The notes: generated from the letters alone by a model not told the origin. Counted from the stretch's first letter, positions 22,763 to 32,029 are shown. The stretch: DNA of 64,000 nucleotides from Actinoplanes octamycinicus (GCF_014205225.1 NZ_JACHNB010000001.1:6925501-6989500); one strand, 5' to 3'. A program made the numbers and translations.

Positions 22763-25033
22763 TCAGAGACGGCTGAACACGCCCTCCTCCTCCTGCGCGT
22801 TGTGCAGCCGCAAGATCGCGTACAGCCCGTAGAGCTGCCGCCTGATGTCGGTGACGTCCTCCGGGATCGGGTCGTCCACCGTTCGGCGCAACCGGCTGAC
22901 CTGGTGCTCGATCTCCGCGTGGGTGCGGCTCAGCCCGCTGGTCGCCTCGGTGCCGCCCAGTGCCCGAGCCATGATCGGCAGCAGTTCGGCCTCCTCGGCG
23001 CGCTCGTGCGCCAGCAACCGCACCTCCAGGTCGTCCAGCAACGTCCGCACCGGGCCCAGGTCGTACGGCGGCTGGTCGAGCGCGTCTGCGACGGTGCGCA
23101 CCCGCTCCACCAGCGGCCGGATCTCCTGGTGCTCGGTGTACAACCGCTGAGCCGTAGCGATGTCGGCCGGCCTGATCACCGCGGCGTGTGGCCGGCCCGG
23201 GATCAGCGCGGTCAGCGCGATCGCGATGGCGGCCACGTCGATGCCCTCCTGCAGCACCGCTCCGGCCACCGGCGGCAGGTAGCCGGCCGCCGCCACCAGC
23301 ATCGCCACCGCTGACAGTCCCATGCCGATCCCGACCGCCCATCCGGCGACCCGGCGGCTGCGCCGGGCGATCAGGATGGCGTCGGCCAGCGCGCCGATCC
23401 GGTCCACGGTGAGCACCACGTCGGCCGCCTCCGCCGACGCGGTGGCGCCACGCGCGGCGAGAGCGACACCCACACTCGCCGCGGCCAGCGCGGGCGCGTC
23501 GTTGATCCCGTCCCCCACCATGATCGTCGGTGCCCGGTCCTGTTCGGCCCGGACCACGGCCAGTTTGCCGGCCGGATCGCAGTCGGCCCGGACCGCGTCG
23601 ACGCCGACGATGCGGCCCACCGTCTCCGCGGTGTCGGCACGGTCGCCGGTCACCAGCACCACCCGGCCGATCCCGGCCCCGCGCAGCGCCCGCACCATCC
23701 GCGGCGCCTGCGGCCGGATCGGGTCTTCCAGCAGCAGCACTCCGGCGGGCACGTCGTCGACCGCCACGAACACCGTCAGCGAACCGTCCAGCAGCGCGCG
23801 GCGGCGGGCCTGCCGGATCCAGGCCGGCAGCGGACCGGGCACCACGGCGGCCGCCTTGCCCAGGTGGACCCGGTGGCCGTCGACCAACCCGGCGATCCCG
23901 TGCCCGTGCCGCTCCTCGACCCGCTCCGGCGTGCTCAGCCGCAGCCCGCGGTCGTGGGCGGCGGTCACGATCGCGCCGGCGAGCACGTGCGCCGAGCTCT
24001 GGTCCACGCTCGCTGCCAGGCGCAGCACCCCGGTGGCGGATATCGGCCCGGTCACCGGGGTGACCACGTCCGACAGCACCGGCCGGCCGGCGGTCAGCGT
24101 CCCGGTCTTGTCGAACAGCAGCACCCGGCCGGCGGCCAGCTGTTCCAGCGCGCCGCCGCCCTTGACCACGACGCCCGCACGCGCGGCCCGGGAGATCCCC
24201 GAGATGATCGCGATCGGCGCGGCCAGCAGCAGCGGGCACGGCGTGGCCACCACCAGCACCGCCACCGCGCGCACCGGATCGGCGGCCAGGATCCAGGCCA
24301 GACCGGCCAGCGCCAGGGTCACCGGCACGAAGATCACCGCAAACCGATCGGCCATCCGTACGAACGGTGCGCTCTGTGCCTGTGCCTGATCCACCAGGCG
24401 AAGCACCCCGGCGTACGTGGAGGCCTCCGCGGTCGTGGTGGCGGTCAGCCGGAACACCTGGCCGGCGTTGACCACGCCGCTGCGCACGTCCTCTCCGGCC
24501 CGGCGCTCCACCGGGAGCGGCTCCCCGGTGAGCGCCGACTCGTCCAGCACCGCCGGGCCCAGCAGTCGCCCGTCCACCGGGACGATCTCACCGGCGCCGA
24601 CCAGCAGCCGGTCTCCGACGGTCACCTCGGCCACCGGCACCTCGACCGGTCCGGCGCCGGTGTCCCGGCGGGCGGTCCGCGGCGCCCGGGCCACCAGGGC
24701 GCTCAGTTCCCGGCGGGCGCGGGCTTCGGCGCGCGCCTCCAACAGCACGCCGGTGGCGAGCATGACCGCGATCACCGCGGCGGCCAGCGCCTCCCCCACC
24801 CACAACGCGCCGGCCAGGGCCAGCCAGGCGATCACGTCGACGCTCGGCTCGCGCCGGCGGGCCGCGGCGATCAGGGTGACCGTCGAGTAGGTCAGACCGA
24901 GCACCGCAGCCGTCGTCCACGCGAGGTCAGCCGGGGCTCCGGCGCCGGCCGCGGCCAGCGCCAGGCCGGCCAGCAACAAGATCGTGGTCGCGGCGAACAG
25001 CAGCTGTTCGCGGCGCCGGGTCCACCACCGCAT
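22763..25033 (-). CDS. P1B-type metal ATPase with C-terminal hemerythrin domain
   Basis: 756 residues. There is no N-terminal metal-binding domain. The actuator motif LTGEPLP, the transport motif ATPCPLLL, phosphorylation site DKTGT at Asp308, an HP-type His in SSAHVLA, and GDGINDAPAL are all present. The last ~140 residues form a hemerythrin-like four-helix domain with ordered ligands: EHQEI, AHERAEEAE, THAEIEHQ and HNAQEEEGVF. The TPC motif with a hemerythrin tail defines the P1B-5 group, linked to nickel and iron export (for example rhizobial Nia). ATG 25033 follows AGGGAGG. A candidate DosR-like box is 57 bases upstream. Iron or O2 sensing by the tail is known for the fold but inferred here. 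Confidence 0.9.
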   Translation of the reverse strand: MRWWTRRREQLLFAATTILLLAGLALAAAGAGAPADLAWTTAAVLGLTYSTVTLIAAARRREPSVDVIAWLALAGALWVGEALAAAVIAVMLATGVLLEARAEARARRELSALVARAPRTARRDTGAGPVEVPVAEVTVGDRLLVGAGEIVPVDGRLLGPAVLDESALTGEPLPVERRAGEDVRSGVVNAGQVFRLTATTTAEASTYAGVLRLVDQAQAQSAPFVRMADRFAVIFVPVTLALAGLAWILAADPVRAVAVLVVATPCPLLLAAPIAIISGISRAARAGVVVKGGGALEQLAAGRVLLFDKTGTLTAGRPVLSDVVTPVTGPISATGVLRLAASVDQSSAHVLAGAIVTAAHDRGLRLSTPERVEERHGHGIAGLVDGHRVHLGKAAAVVPGPLPAWIRQARRRALLDGSLTVFVAVDDVPAGVLLLEDPIRPQAPRMVRALRGAGIGRVVLVTGDRADTAETVGRIVGVDAVRADCDPAGKLAVVRAEQDRAPTIMVGDGINDAPALAAASVGVALAARGATASAEAADVVLTVDRIGALADAILIARRSRRVAGWAVGIGMGLSAVAMLVAAAGYLPPVAGAVLQEGIDVAAIAIALTALIPGRPHAAVIRPADIATAQRLYTEHQEIRPLVERVRTVADALDQPPYDLGPVRTLLDDLEVRLLAHERAEEAELLPIMARALGGTEATSGLSRTHAEIEHQVSRLRRTVDDPIPEDVTDIRRQLYGLYAILRLHNAQEEEGVFSRL

Positions 25034-25090
25034 GGCGTTCCTCCCTGGTCCCACTCCTTCCACCGTCGGCCGTGGCCGACCGGACGGCCA

Positions 25091-25104
25091 GGGTCGACGG
25101 ACCC
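25091..25104 (-). promoter_or_regulatory. Candidate DosR-like box upstream of P1B ATPase gene
   Basis: On the minus strand GGGTC-CGTC-GACCC, 57 bases before ATG 25033. It is a perfect palindrome but with T/A at the position where the consensus has A/T, so it is a less certain member of the set. Confidence 0.35.
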
Positions 25105-25107
25105 GGA

Positions 25108-25776
25108 TCACCGGGTAAAGGCGGCCAGGTGCATCTGCGAGGCCATCAGCAGATGCGTGTAGGCCCGCTGGACGTCCGGGGCGGTCAGGCCGCCGAGAGC
25201 GGCGGTCAGGGCGGCGATGTCGTCCCGCTCGACCTGCTGGGCAGCGGCCAGCGCTGCCGCGAGGTTCGCCTCACCCCGCTTGAGCAGTTCGTCGTAGCTG
25301 GCCTGGACGGCGCTGTCGGTGAACGTACCGGCCGGCTGGTTCGCGGTCGGATCGCTCACGTCGTACCGCTGCGCCAGGGTCCGGACCACGGCCAGATGCT
25401 GTGTCTCGGCCGCACCGACCCGGTCGAAGACCACCGCGTCGTAGCGGGCGGCGAAGGCCGCGTACAGATCGTGGGCAAGTTTCTCCTCCTGCGCCATCGA
25501 CGCCAGCATGTCCTTCTGCGCCGGGGTGAGCGTGCCCTGCGCCACGGTGTTGGCACCCACGCAGCCGCCGGCGCCGAAGCCCATCCCGCCACCGGAGCCC
25601 ATGCCGCCGAACCCCATGCCGCCGCCGAACCCCATGCCGGGGCCGGCCGTGCTCGTCGGTGCCGGTCCCGCGAACGGGCCGGCGCCGGCCAGCGCGGGAG
25701 CGGCGACCGCCAGCCCACCGAGGCCCAGCGCGCCGGCCACCAGCACGGTGGCGGTCCGTCGAGTGATGCTCTTCAT
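25108..25776 (-). CDS. Secreted DUF2202 (ferritin-like) protein
   Basis: 222 residues. A signal peptide (TRRTATVLVAGALGLGGLAVAAPALA) is followed by a Gly/Met/Phe-rich segment with repeats such as GMGFGGG, then the DUF2202 helical domain with QEEKLAHDLY, AAETQHLAVV and VERDDIAAL. The Glu and His spacing recalls ferritin-like di-metal sites. The gene is divergent from the response regulator at 25888, with only ~110 bases between, and next to the metal ATPase gene. A periplasm-side metal-handling role is plausible but unproven. Confidence 0.8.
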   Translation of the reverse strand: MKSITRRTATVLVAGALGLGGLAVAAPALAGAGPFAGPAPTSTAGPGMGFGGGMGFGGMGSGGGMGFGAGGCVGANTVAQGTLTPAQKDMLASMAQEEKLAHDLYAAFAARYDAVVFDRVGAAETQHLAVVRTLAQRYDVSDPTANQPAGTFTDSAVQASYDELLKRGEANLAAALAAAQQVERDDIAALTAALGGLTAPDVQRAYTHLLMASQMHLAAFTR

Positions 25777-25887
25777 GACTCCTCCTTCACTACCCCCTCA
25801 CCGTGCGCCGCCGGCGTGGCAGCAGGGTGGAGCCGGTGTGCAGACCGCGTGGAGAAGGGCCGGCCGGCCCTGGACCGGCACGCGCCG

Positions 25888-26598
25888 ATGCGCGACGGTG
25901 ACGATGTGCCGGCTACCGTCCTGGTCGTCGAGGACGACCGCGAGTTGCGCGAACTGGTCCGCCGCTACCTGCAGCGGGCCGGGCACCCGGTGCACACCAC
26001 CGGTTCCGGCGCCGAAGCGATCGGGCTGCTCACCACCGGCGGCGTGGACCTGGTCGTGCTCGATCTCGGCCTGCCCGACGTGGACGGCCGCGAGGTGCTG
26101 GCCGCCGCCCGGGACGGCCGGGACGTGCCGGTGGTGGTGCTGACCGCGCGCAGCGGTGTCGACGACCGGATCGAGGGTTTGCGGCGCGGCGCCGACGACT
26201 ACGTGACCAAGCCGTTCTCCCCGACCGAGCTGGTGCTGCGGATCGAGGCGGTGCTGCACCGGGCCCGGTCCGGTCCGGCGGAGTCCGGCGCGGTCACGTT
26301 CGGCGGCGGGCGGCTGCGACTGGATGAGGCCCGGCACGAGGCGGTGCTCGACGGCGTGCCACTGGAGTTGACGCCCACCGAGTGGGGACTGCTCACCGCG
26401 CTCGCCGCGACGCCGGGCCGGGTGTACTCGCGGTACGAGCTGATCAACCAGGTGCGCGGGTACGAGTTCCCCGGCTACGAGCGGACCGTCGACTCACACG
26501 TGAAGAACCTGCGGCGCAAGCTGGGCCCGGGCGGTGCGGAGATGGTGGCGACCGTGCTGGGGGTCGGCTACCGGCTGGGGTGGCCCCGTGACCGGTGA
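25888..26598 (+). CDS. OmpR/PhoB-family response regulator
   Basis: 236 residues. The receiver domain has the acidic pair EDD, phosphorylation site Asp59 in VVLDLGLPD, and the TKPF lysine. The C-terminal winged helix reads LTPTEWGLLTAL and ERTVDSHVKNLRRKLG, typical of OmpR DNA-binding domains. The start is uncertain: ATG 25888 or GTG 25906, neither with a strong ribosome binding site. The sensor kinase gene overlaps its end. The divergent DUF2202 gene is a likely target. Confidence 0.9.
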   Translation: MRDGDDVPATVLVVEDDRELRELVRRYLQRAGHPVHTTGSGAEAIGLLTTGGVDLVVLDLGLPDVDGREVLAAARDGRDVPVVVLTARSGVDDRIEGLRRGADDYVTKPFSPTELVLRIEAVLHRARSGPAESGAVTFGGGRLRLDEARHEAVLDGVPLELTPTEWGLLTALAATPGRVYSRYELINQVRGYEFPGYERTVDSHVKNLRRKLGPGGAEMVATVLGVGYRLGWPRDR

Positions 26599-27904
26599 CC
26601 ACGTGGTGCCGACCGGCCCGCTCGCCCGGCGGCTGCTGGCCGCGTTCCTGCTGGTGGCGCTCTCCTCGGTGGCGGTGCTCACGGTGGCCGCGCTGGTCGC
26701 CACCGACCGGGGCCTGGCCAGCGCCGAACAGCGCCACCGGCAACAGGTCGCGGATCGGGTCGCGGTGGTGGCGGCCGAGGCGTACGCGCGATCGGGCGGC
26801 TGGGAGCGAGCTGACCTCTCCGCGGCCTCGGCGGTGGCCGCCGCGGCAGGAGCCCGGTTGTTCGTCGTCGGCGCCGGGGGCGGCGGCATGGGGGCGGCCA
26901 TGGGACGGATGCACCCCGGTGCCGCGGTCGAGGCGCCGGTGATGGTGGACGGCACGGGCGTCGGAGCCGTCCGGCTGGCCTTCCCGGCGGGCGGGACGGG
27001 TGGGCGTACCGTCGCCTGGTCCTGGATCGCCGGAGCGGCGGCAGCCGCGCTGCTCACCGCGGTGCTCGTCAGCGGTTACGTGACCCGCCGGCTGACCCGG
27101 CCGCTGGTGCTCCTGGCCGCGACAGCCCGCCGGTTCGCCGCGGGTGAGCACAGCGCCCGGGTCCGGCTGGCTGCCCCGGGTGAGCTGGGTGAGGTGGCCC
27201 GCACGTTCGACACGATGGCCGACGAGGTGGTCCGGGCCGAGACCGTGCGCCGCCGGCTGGCCGCCGACGTGGCGCACGAGCTGCGCACCCCGCTCGCCGG
27301 GCTGCAGGCCGGGCTGGAGGAGTTACGGGACGGGCTGCGCGCGGCCGACCCGGCCCGGCTGGCCACGCTGCACGACCAAGCGCTGCGGCTCGGCCGGATC
27401 GTGCAGGACCTCGCCGATCTGTCCGCCGCCGAGTCGGCCGCGCTCGCACTGCACCCGGTCGACACCGACCTGGCCCAGGTCGCCAGGGCCGCGCTCGCCG
27501 CCCAGCGCCCCCGGCTGGACGCCGCCGGGCTCACCGTCACCGCGCGGCTGGACACCCCGGCGCCGGTCCGCGGCGATCCCGACCGGCTGCACCAGGCGGT
27601 GGCCAACCTTCTCGCCAACGCCGCCCGCTACTGCCGGCCGGGTGACCGCGTCCGCCTCGAGACCCGGGTGGAGGCGGGCACCGCGGTGGTCGAGGTCGCC
27701 GACACCGGCCCGGGCATCCCGGCCGAGGAGTTGCCGCACGCCTTCGAGCGGCTGTGGCGGGGGCGAAACGCCGCGCGGGTCGCCGGTTCCGGCATCGGGT
27801 TGGCCGTGGTCCGGGAACTGATCGCCGCGCACGGCGGCAGCGTCGGCATCGACTCCCCGGCCGCCGGTGGGGTCACCGTCACGCTCCGCCTGCCGTCTGG
27901 TTGA
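26588..27904 (+). CDS. Membrane sensor histidine kinase
   Basis: 438 residues. A first membrane helix (~15-38), an extracellular sensor of about 110 residues with a Gly/Met-rich patch (GAGGGGMGAAMGRM), a second helix, a HAMP segment, then the kinase core. The H-box is VAHELRTPLAG with His230, and the N, G1 and G2 boxes appear as NLLANAARY, VADTGPGIP and GSGIGLAV. It overlaps the regulator gene by 11 bases. The Met-rich sensor might bind metal such as copper; this is inference. Confidence 0.9.
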   Translation: MTGDHVVPTGPLARRLLAAFLLVALSSVAVLTVAALVATDRGLASAEQRHRQQVADRVAVVAAEAYARSGGWERADLSAASAVAAAAGARLFVVGAGGGGMGAAMGRMHPGAAVEAPVMVDGTGVGAVRLAFPAGGTGGRTVAWSWIAGAAAAALLTAVLVSGYVTRRLTRPLVLLAATARRFAAGEHSARVRLAAPGELGEVARTFDTMADEVVRAETVRRRLAADVAHELRTPLAGLQAGLEELRDGLRAADPARLATLHDQALRLGRIVQDLADLSAAESAALALHPVDTDLAQVARAALAAQRPRLDAAGLTVTARLDTPAPVRGDPDRLHQAVANLLANAARYCRPGDRVRLETRVEAGTAVVEVADTGPGIPAEELPHAFERLWRGRNAARVAGSGIGLAVVRELIAAHGGSVGIDSPAAGGVTVTLRLPSG

Positions 27905-27948
27905 CCAGGGCCCCGCCGGGACCGTGCGCAAGATCGTCGGGCGACGCC

Positions 27949-28359
27949 CTATATCGGACCTCCGTCCACGGTCGCCGGCCAGGGACCGGATATGACCTCG
28001 GCCTCGCCGGAGCCCGGCCAGGGCGGCATGGTGATTCCCACCGCGACGAGCGGCTCGTCGCTGGTCGATCGGAACTGGAACTCCGTACCCACCGGAATCG
28101 TGAGTGCGGTTCCGGCCTGCACGTCGACAGTCCTGTCGTGATCGCCGTGGCGCCGCCACATGAGCCCGGCCCCGGACAGGAAGTACCAGATCTCGGAGAT
28201 CGTCCGATGCTTGGTAGCCACGGAGGTGCCCCTCGGCGGCAGCGAGAAGTGAGCCAGGCTGCCGGCCGGCAACCGGAGCAGGATGCGGACGTCGGATCCA
28301 TCCGGGGCGACCACATCGGCCTCGGAGGGGAGCCGCTTCGTTTCGAAGGATGAGGTCAT
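27949..28359 (-). CDS. Cupin-domain protein
   Basis: 136 residues, a single cupin barrel. HRTISEIWYFLSGAGLMWRR and the later VPVGTEFQFRS form the two cupin motifs, with a His and Glu that could bind a metal. The substrate is unknown; small cupins of this kind include sugar or amino-acid-modifying enzymes and non-enzymatic binders. The ATG overlaps the stop of the preceding peptidase gene (ATGA), so it is the last gene of the operon that starts at 31178. Confidence 0.75.
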   Translation of the reverse strand: MTSSFETKRLPSEADVVAPDGSDVRILLRLPAGSLAHFSLPPRGTSVATKHRTISEIWYFLSGAGLMWRRHGDHDRTVDVQAGTALTIPVGTEFQFRSTSDEPLVAVGITMPPWPGSGEAEVISGPWPATVDGGPI

Positions 28360-30677
28360 GGCGATACTCCCGCCTGTCGGAAAGGATGAACAGCGGTGGT
28401 GCCGGCATCGGTCGGCGGACCCTGATCCGCCTGCGCCGTGAGCAGCACCGGCGGGATCAGCTCCGCCGGCCGTGCCGCGATCGTTCCGGCGATCAGGACG
28501 GTCGATGCCGCGGCCACCACGGCGGCTCGGCCCGCCCGTACCGGATCGCGATGTCCGCCGCCCGCCAGAGCTGCGCGTGGCGAGCGCGCCCGCCACGCGG
28601 CAGGAAGGGCCACGGCGGAGGTGGCGGCGAGCATGGCGAGCACGGCGGCGAGAGGCAAACTCAGCTTGCCGAAGTGGGCCAGAGCGTCCGGCCCGGGCGG
28701 CAGACCCTGGACGGTGCTGATCCCGGCGAGGGCGAGCAACGCGCCACCGGCCGCGACGGGTCCACCGAGGGCGGCAAGGGCGGCCCCTCGTTCCGGCGCC
28801 ATCGCGCACAGCACCAGCATGACCGTGACCGCGGCGGCCGCGGCGATCCACACCGCCGTGTAGTAGCGGGTCACCTGCTCCGCGACATCGGCGGCGGCGC
28901 CTCGGAGAAGGCGATTGACGATCATGACAAGGCCGGCAGCCACCCCGGACGCCGCGCCGGCTGCCAGCGCGGCAACCGCGTACGTCCGCGGCGGGGACCA
29001 CCGCCGGCCGGGCGGATCCGCCGTCGGTGATCCCGGAGTCAGCCAGGCCGGGCCGCGTGCCGATCCACCCGCGACGGCGGCACCTGCCACGATCACCGTC
29101 ATCACCGTCGCCGCCACGATCACCAGCGGCGCGTTCAATGCGGTCACGGCCCAGACCAGCAACCCTTCGCCGCCCAGCCTGTCGCCGACGAATTCCACCC
29201 GCTCGGAAATCCACATCGCGGCCGTGTACGCGGCCGTCCCGAACGCCACGGCGGGCAGCCAGACCGCCCGCGAGGTACCGGCACGGCCGGCCGCGTCAGC
29301 GAGCAGCGTCGCCGTCGCCGCGCACAGTACGGTCGCGCCCACCGCGAAACCAGCCGTGGCGAGCAGCCACAGCGGATCGTCGAGCCCCGCCAACCGGCCC
29401 GTTCCCGCACCGGCCAGGCTGACCACCTGGCCCAGCGGCACGCCGATCCCGACGCCGAGGGCCACCCGCGCGACCGGAAACCGGATGCCGGCCGCACGTC
29501 CGACGACCGCCGCACGGAGCAGGGCCAGGCCGGCAACCGCCCCGAGGAGCAGGCCTGCGGCGAGGGCCGCGGCGACGTACGCCCACGATTGCCGCCCGGA
29601 ACCGGCCAGGCCCGTGAAGACCAGCTCCACCAGCAGTGGCCCTGCCGTGGCGGCGAGGAACCCGGCCATCATCCCATCGGCGAACGTCACCCTGGTCGCC
29701 AGCTCCGGGTGGCGCAACACGGCAAGCCTCCGTTCCCTCACGGGGTGCCGGGCCAGCGGTCCCCGCACGTGCCACCTGCCCCCGGTGTGCGGGGCGGAGC
29801 CGAGGGCGGAGGCCACCGCTTCGACCCGGTCGCGGCCAGCCGCGGAAAGATCGGCGTCGAACTCACGATCGCGCAGCGTCGCCGCGACCACCATTTCCAC
29901 CGCCACCGCCAGCGCGGCGGCCCGCCACAGGTACTCCGGTAGCAGAGACCGGCCAGGGCCGGCCAGCGCCACCACGACCGGGGCCGTCATCATCGGCGCC
30001 AGCAGATACCAGATGGAGGTGGCCAGCCGCGACCACGCCACATCGCCGTGGCGCAGATGGGCCAGTTCGTGCCGCAGTACCGCGTCGAACACGGCCGGAT
30101 TCTCGACGCGGGCGACCAGCAGGGCCTTCGGCAGGGCGATCCGGTAGGCACCGGGCCGGCCGTACGAATACGCGTCCTTCTGGTCCAGGCGTCCGATCCG
30201 CACCCGAGGCGGCCGCCGCAGTCCCATCTCGGCGGCGAGCCGGGCCGCGTACCGGGCGGCCGGGCTCGCCGGGTTTGCTGGCCGTAGCCGGCGCCGCCGC
30301 TCGCGCACCGCTGGGCCGGCCAGCACGATCACGGCGGCGCCGGCCGCGGTGAGGAGGACCCCGCCGAGCATGAACGCGGCCCGGCGGCGTTCCTCACCGG
30401 CCTGGCACCAGTCCTCCCGGGCGACCCGGGCGATCGCGGCCAGCGGGCCGGGCAGGTCCCGGGTAGCCGTGCGGGCGTCGGCCTGGCAGGCCACCACGTT
30501 CGCCTCGTACCGTTCACCGCCGACCAGCAGGTGAAACCAGGTCCCGCTGAACGCGCCGGCGACCAGCAGCGCCACCGCCAGCAGGGCGAACCGCGCGATG
30601 CCGGCGGCCGGCAGGGCCAGCACGTGAGGGCGAGGACGCGAAATCGCGCGCCCGGCGCCGGCATCGGCCTCCGCCAT
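28356..30677 (-). CDS. M48/M56-like zinc metallopeptidase, multi-pass membrane protein
   Basis: 773 residues. After two N-terminal helices with a Cys-containing extracytoplasmic loop, the zinc motif appears as RHELAHLRHGD, with the downstream ligand region DREFDADLSA. More than ten further hydrophobic segments follow, which is unusual: most M48 or M56 enzymes have four to six. The family cuts membrane or secreted proteins. It starts 6 bases after the stop of the small upstream gene and overlaps the cupin gene, so the three form an operon behind a DosR-like box. Confidence 0.8.
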   Translation of the reverse strand: MAEADAGAGRAISRPRPHVLALPAAGIARFALLAVALLVAGAFSGTWFHLLVGGERYEANVVACQADARTATRDLPGPLAAIARVAREDWCQAGEERRRAAFMLGGVLLTAAGAAVIVLAGPAVRERRRRLRPANPASPAARYAARLAAEMGLRRPPRVRIGRLDQKDAYSYGRPGAYRIALPKALLVARVENPAVFDAVLRHELAHLRHGDVAWSRLATSIWYLLAPMMTAPVVVALAGPGRSLLPEYLWRAAALAVAVEMVVAATLRDREFDADLSAAGRDRVEAVASALGSAPHTGGRWHVRGPLARHPVRERRLAVLRHPELATRVTFADGMMAGFLAATAGPLLVELVFTGLAGSGRQSWAYVAAALAAGLLLGAVAGLALLRAAVVGRAAGIRFPVARVALGVGIGVPLGQVVSLAGAGTGRLAGLDDPLWLLATAGFAVGATVLCAATATLLADAAGRAGTSRAVWLPAVAFGTAAYTAAMWISERVEFVGDRLGGEGLLVWAVTALNAPLVIVAATVMTVIVAGAAVAGGSARGPAWLTPGSPTADPPGRRWSPPRTYAVAALAAGAASGVAAGLVMIVNRLLRGAAADVAEQVTRYYTAVWIAAAAAVTVMLVLCAMAPERGAALAALGGPVAAGGALLALAGISTVQGLPPGPDALAHFGKLSLPLAAVLAMLAATSAVALPAAWRARSPRAALAGGGHRDPVRAGRAAVVAAASTVLIAGTIAARPAELIPPVLLTAQADQGPPTDAGTTAVHPFRQAGVSP

Positions 30678-30683
30678 CGTTGC

Positions 30684-31178
30684 TCACCCAGTGGCGATCA
30701 ATTGCCCGGCGACGGCGTCGGCGAGCAGCCGGGTGCGGGTCTCGTCCAGTTGGATGTCGCCGGCGGTCCGCACCACCAGGTCCCGCACGTGCTGGATCTG
30801 TCCCGGGGACAGGGTGACCGGCGCGTCGTCGGATGGCGGCGCGACGGTGCGGAACAGACGTCGCAGCAGGGCGACCAGGCGAGGGCGGACCTCGGCTTGC
30901 GCCGCCTCGGACACCACCCCGGCGAGATAGCGGATGACCGGCCCCGCGACCGCCAACACGTACGGGGCCAGCAGCAGACCCTCGAACCCGAAGCCCAGGC
31001 TTTCGTCCCGCCCGGAGGTCCGCAGCGCCGTCTCCGTGTCCTCGAAGTACTCCTCGACCGTGTCGTCGAAAACCTCCAGCTCGGCGGGTTTGACGTCACC
31101 GACCACAAGGCCGGCCAGTTCCACCACCAGAGCCCGCTCCTCGGCGGGCGTCAGCGCGCTACCCACGTCGGACGACAT
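30684..31178 (-). CDS. Hypothetical protein, first gene of the peptidase operon
   Basis: 164 residues, acidic at the N-terminus (VEEYFEDTETALR) and with one moderately hydrophobic stretch (LLLAPYVLAVAGPVIRYLAG). I do not recognise a family. ATG 31178 follows GGGGAGGTG. The close spacing (6 bases) to the peptidase gene suggests it works with it, perhaps as substrate, inhibitor or adaptor. A perfect DosR-like palindrome is 60 bases upstream. Confidence 0.65.
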   Translation of the reverse strand: MSSDVGSALTPAEERALVVELAGLVVGDVKPAELEVFDDTVEEYFEDTETALRTSGRDESLGFGFEGLLLAPYVLAVAGPVIRYLAGVVSEAAQAEVRPRLVALLRRLFRTVAPPSDDAPVTLSPGQIQHVRDLVVRTAGDIQLDETRTRLLADAVAGQLIATG

Positions 31179-31238
31179 GGCACCTCCCCGGATTCGCCTC
31201 CGGTGGTCAGTCAATACTGTCGTGTTCCAAGAGCATCA

Positions 31239-31252
31239 GGGACGAAAGTCCC
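31239..31252 (-). promoter_or_regulatory. Perfect DosR/DevR-like palindrome
   Basis: GGGAC-GAAA-GTCCC, fully palindromic in the defined positions. It is 60 bases upstream of ATG 31178 on the minus strand, and 144 bases before the plus-strand lipoprotein gene, so the peptidase operon is the likelier target. Confidence 0.6.
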
Positions 31253-31396
31253 CCGCCTTCGAAGAGGCCGATCGGCCCCCTGGTGGCAGTCTCGAGGCCC
31301 TCCCGCGGGAAGCCGGACGCTGTACATGCTCGAGTCGGGAGCGCCTGTTCCTGGCGCCTCCCCCGGCCACGGTGCGGGATTGCGAGGCGAAAAGCG

Positions 31397-31933
31397 ATGG
31401 GCACCAGAAGCTGGCTGTCGCGTTCCATCGTCGCTCTGCTGGCTTCCGCGACGCTGATCGCCGGGTGCGGCGGCAGCGGCGGGGATGGCGCGGGTGGGTA
31501 TCCGGCGGCCGACAGGCCTACCCCGACGGTTGCGGAGCCGGCTGGTCCGGCGTCACGGTGGTCGGCCCAGGCCGACGAGGTGTGCCGGCAGACGTACGAG
31601 AACCGCGGACGGCCGCCGCAGGCCCAGTCCGGCAAGCTCGACGACGACATGGCGCTGGCCGAGAACTGGCGAGCGAACCTGGCCTTCGTGGCCGCCCGGG
31701 ACCTCGCCGAACTGTCCGGCCCGCCCGCCGGCGCCCAAGATTTGGTCACCGCGTTTCTGGACTACCAGAAGGCCTCAGTGCAGGTCGCGGAGATCTATCT
31801 GGAAGGCGGCTACCAGCCGGTGAAGCTCCAGGCCGCCGAGACCGCACGCGACGAGGCCCGCACGTCGGTCGAGGGCATGTCCGAGAAGCTGGAGACCCCA
31901 AGCTGCGCCCGGGTGGTCAACACCACCGAGTGA
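31397..31933 (+). CDS. Lipoprotein of unknown function
   Basis: 178 residues. A basic N-terminus and hydrophobic segment lead to the lipobox LIAGC, so the mature protein should be lipid-anchored outside the membrane. After a Pro-rich linker there is a helical domain (ADEVCRQTYENR, LAENWRANLAFVAARDLAEL) with a second Cys near the end. I do not recognise the domain. It is divergent from the peptidase operon and may share its regulatory region. Confidence 0.7.
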   Translation: MGTRSWLSRSIVALLASATLIAGCGGSGGDGAGGYPAADRPTPTVAEPAGPASRWSAQADEVCRQTYENRGRPPQAQSGKLDDDMALAENWRANLAFVAARDLAELSGPPAGAQDLVTAFLDYQKASVQVAEIYLEGGYQPVKLQAAETARDEARTSVEGMSEKLETPSCARVVNTTE

Positions 31934-32029
31934 GTCGGATCCGCGGCTCGTCGGCGGCGGGCGGCGGACCGGCCCCTCGGCTGGACCCAGCGAAGCCGCC
32001 ACCACGCCGGGCCAACCGGGAGGGAACTG

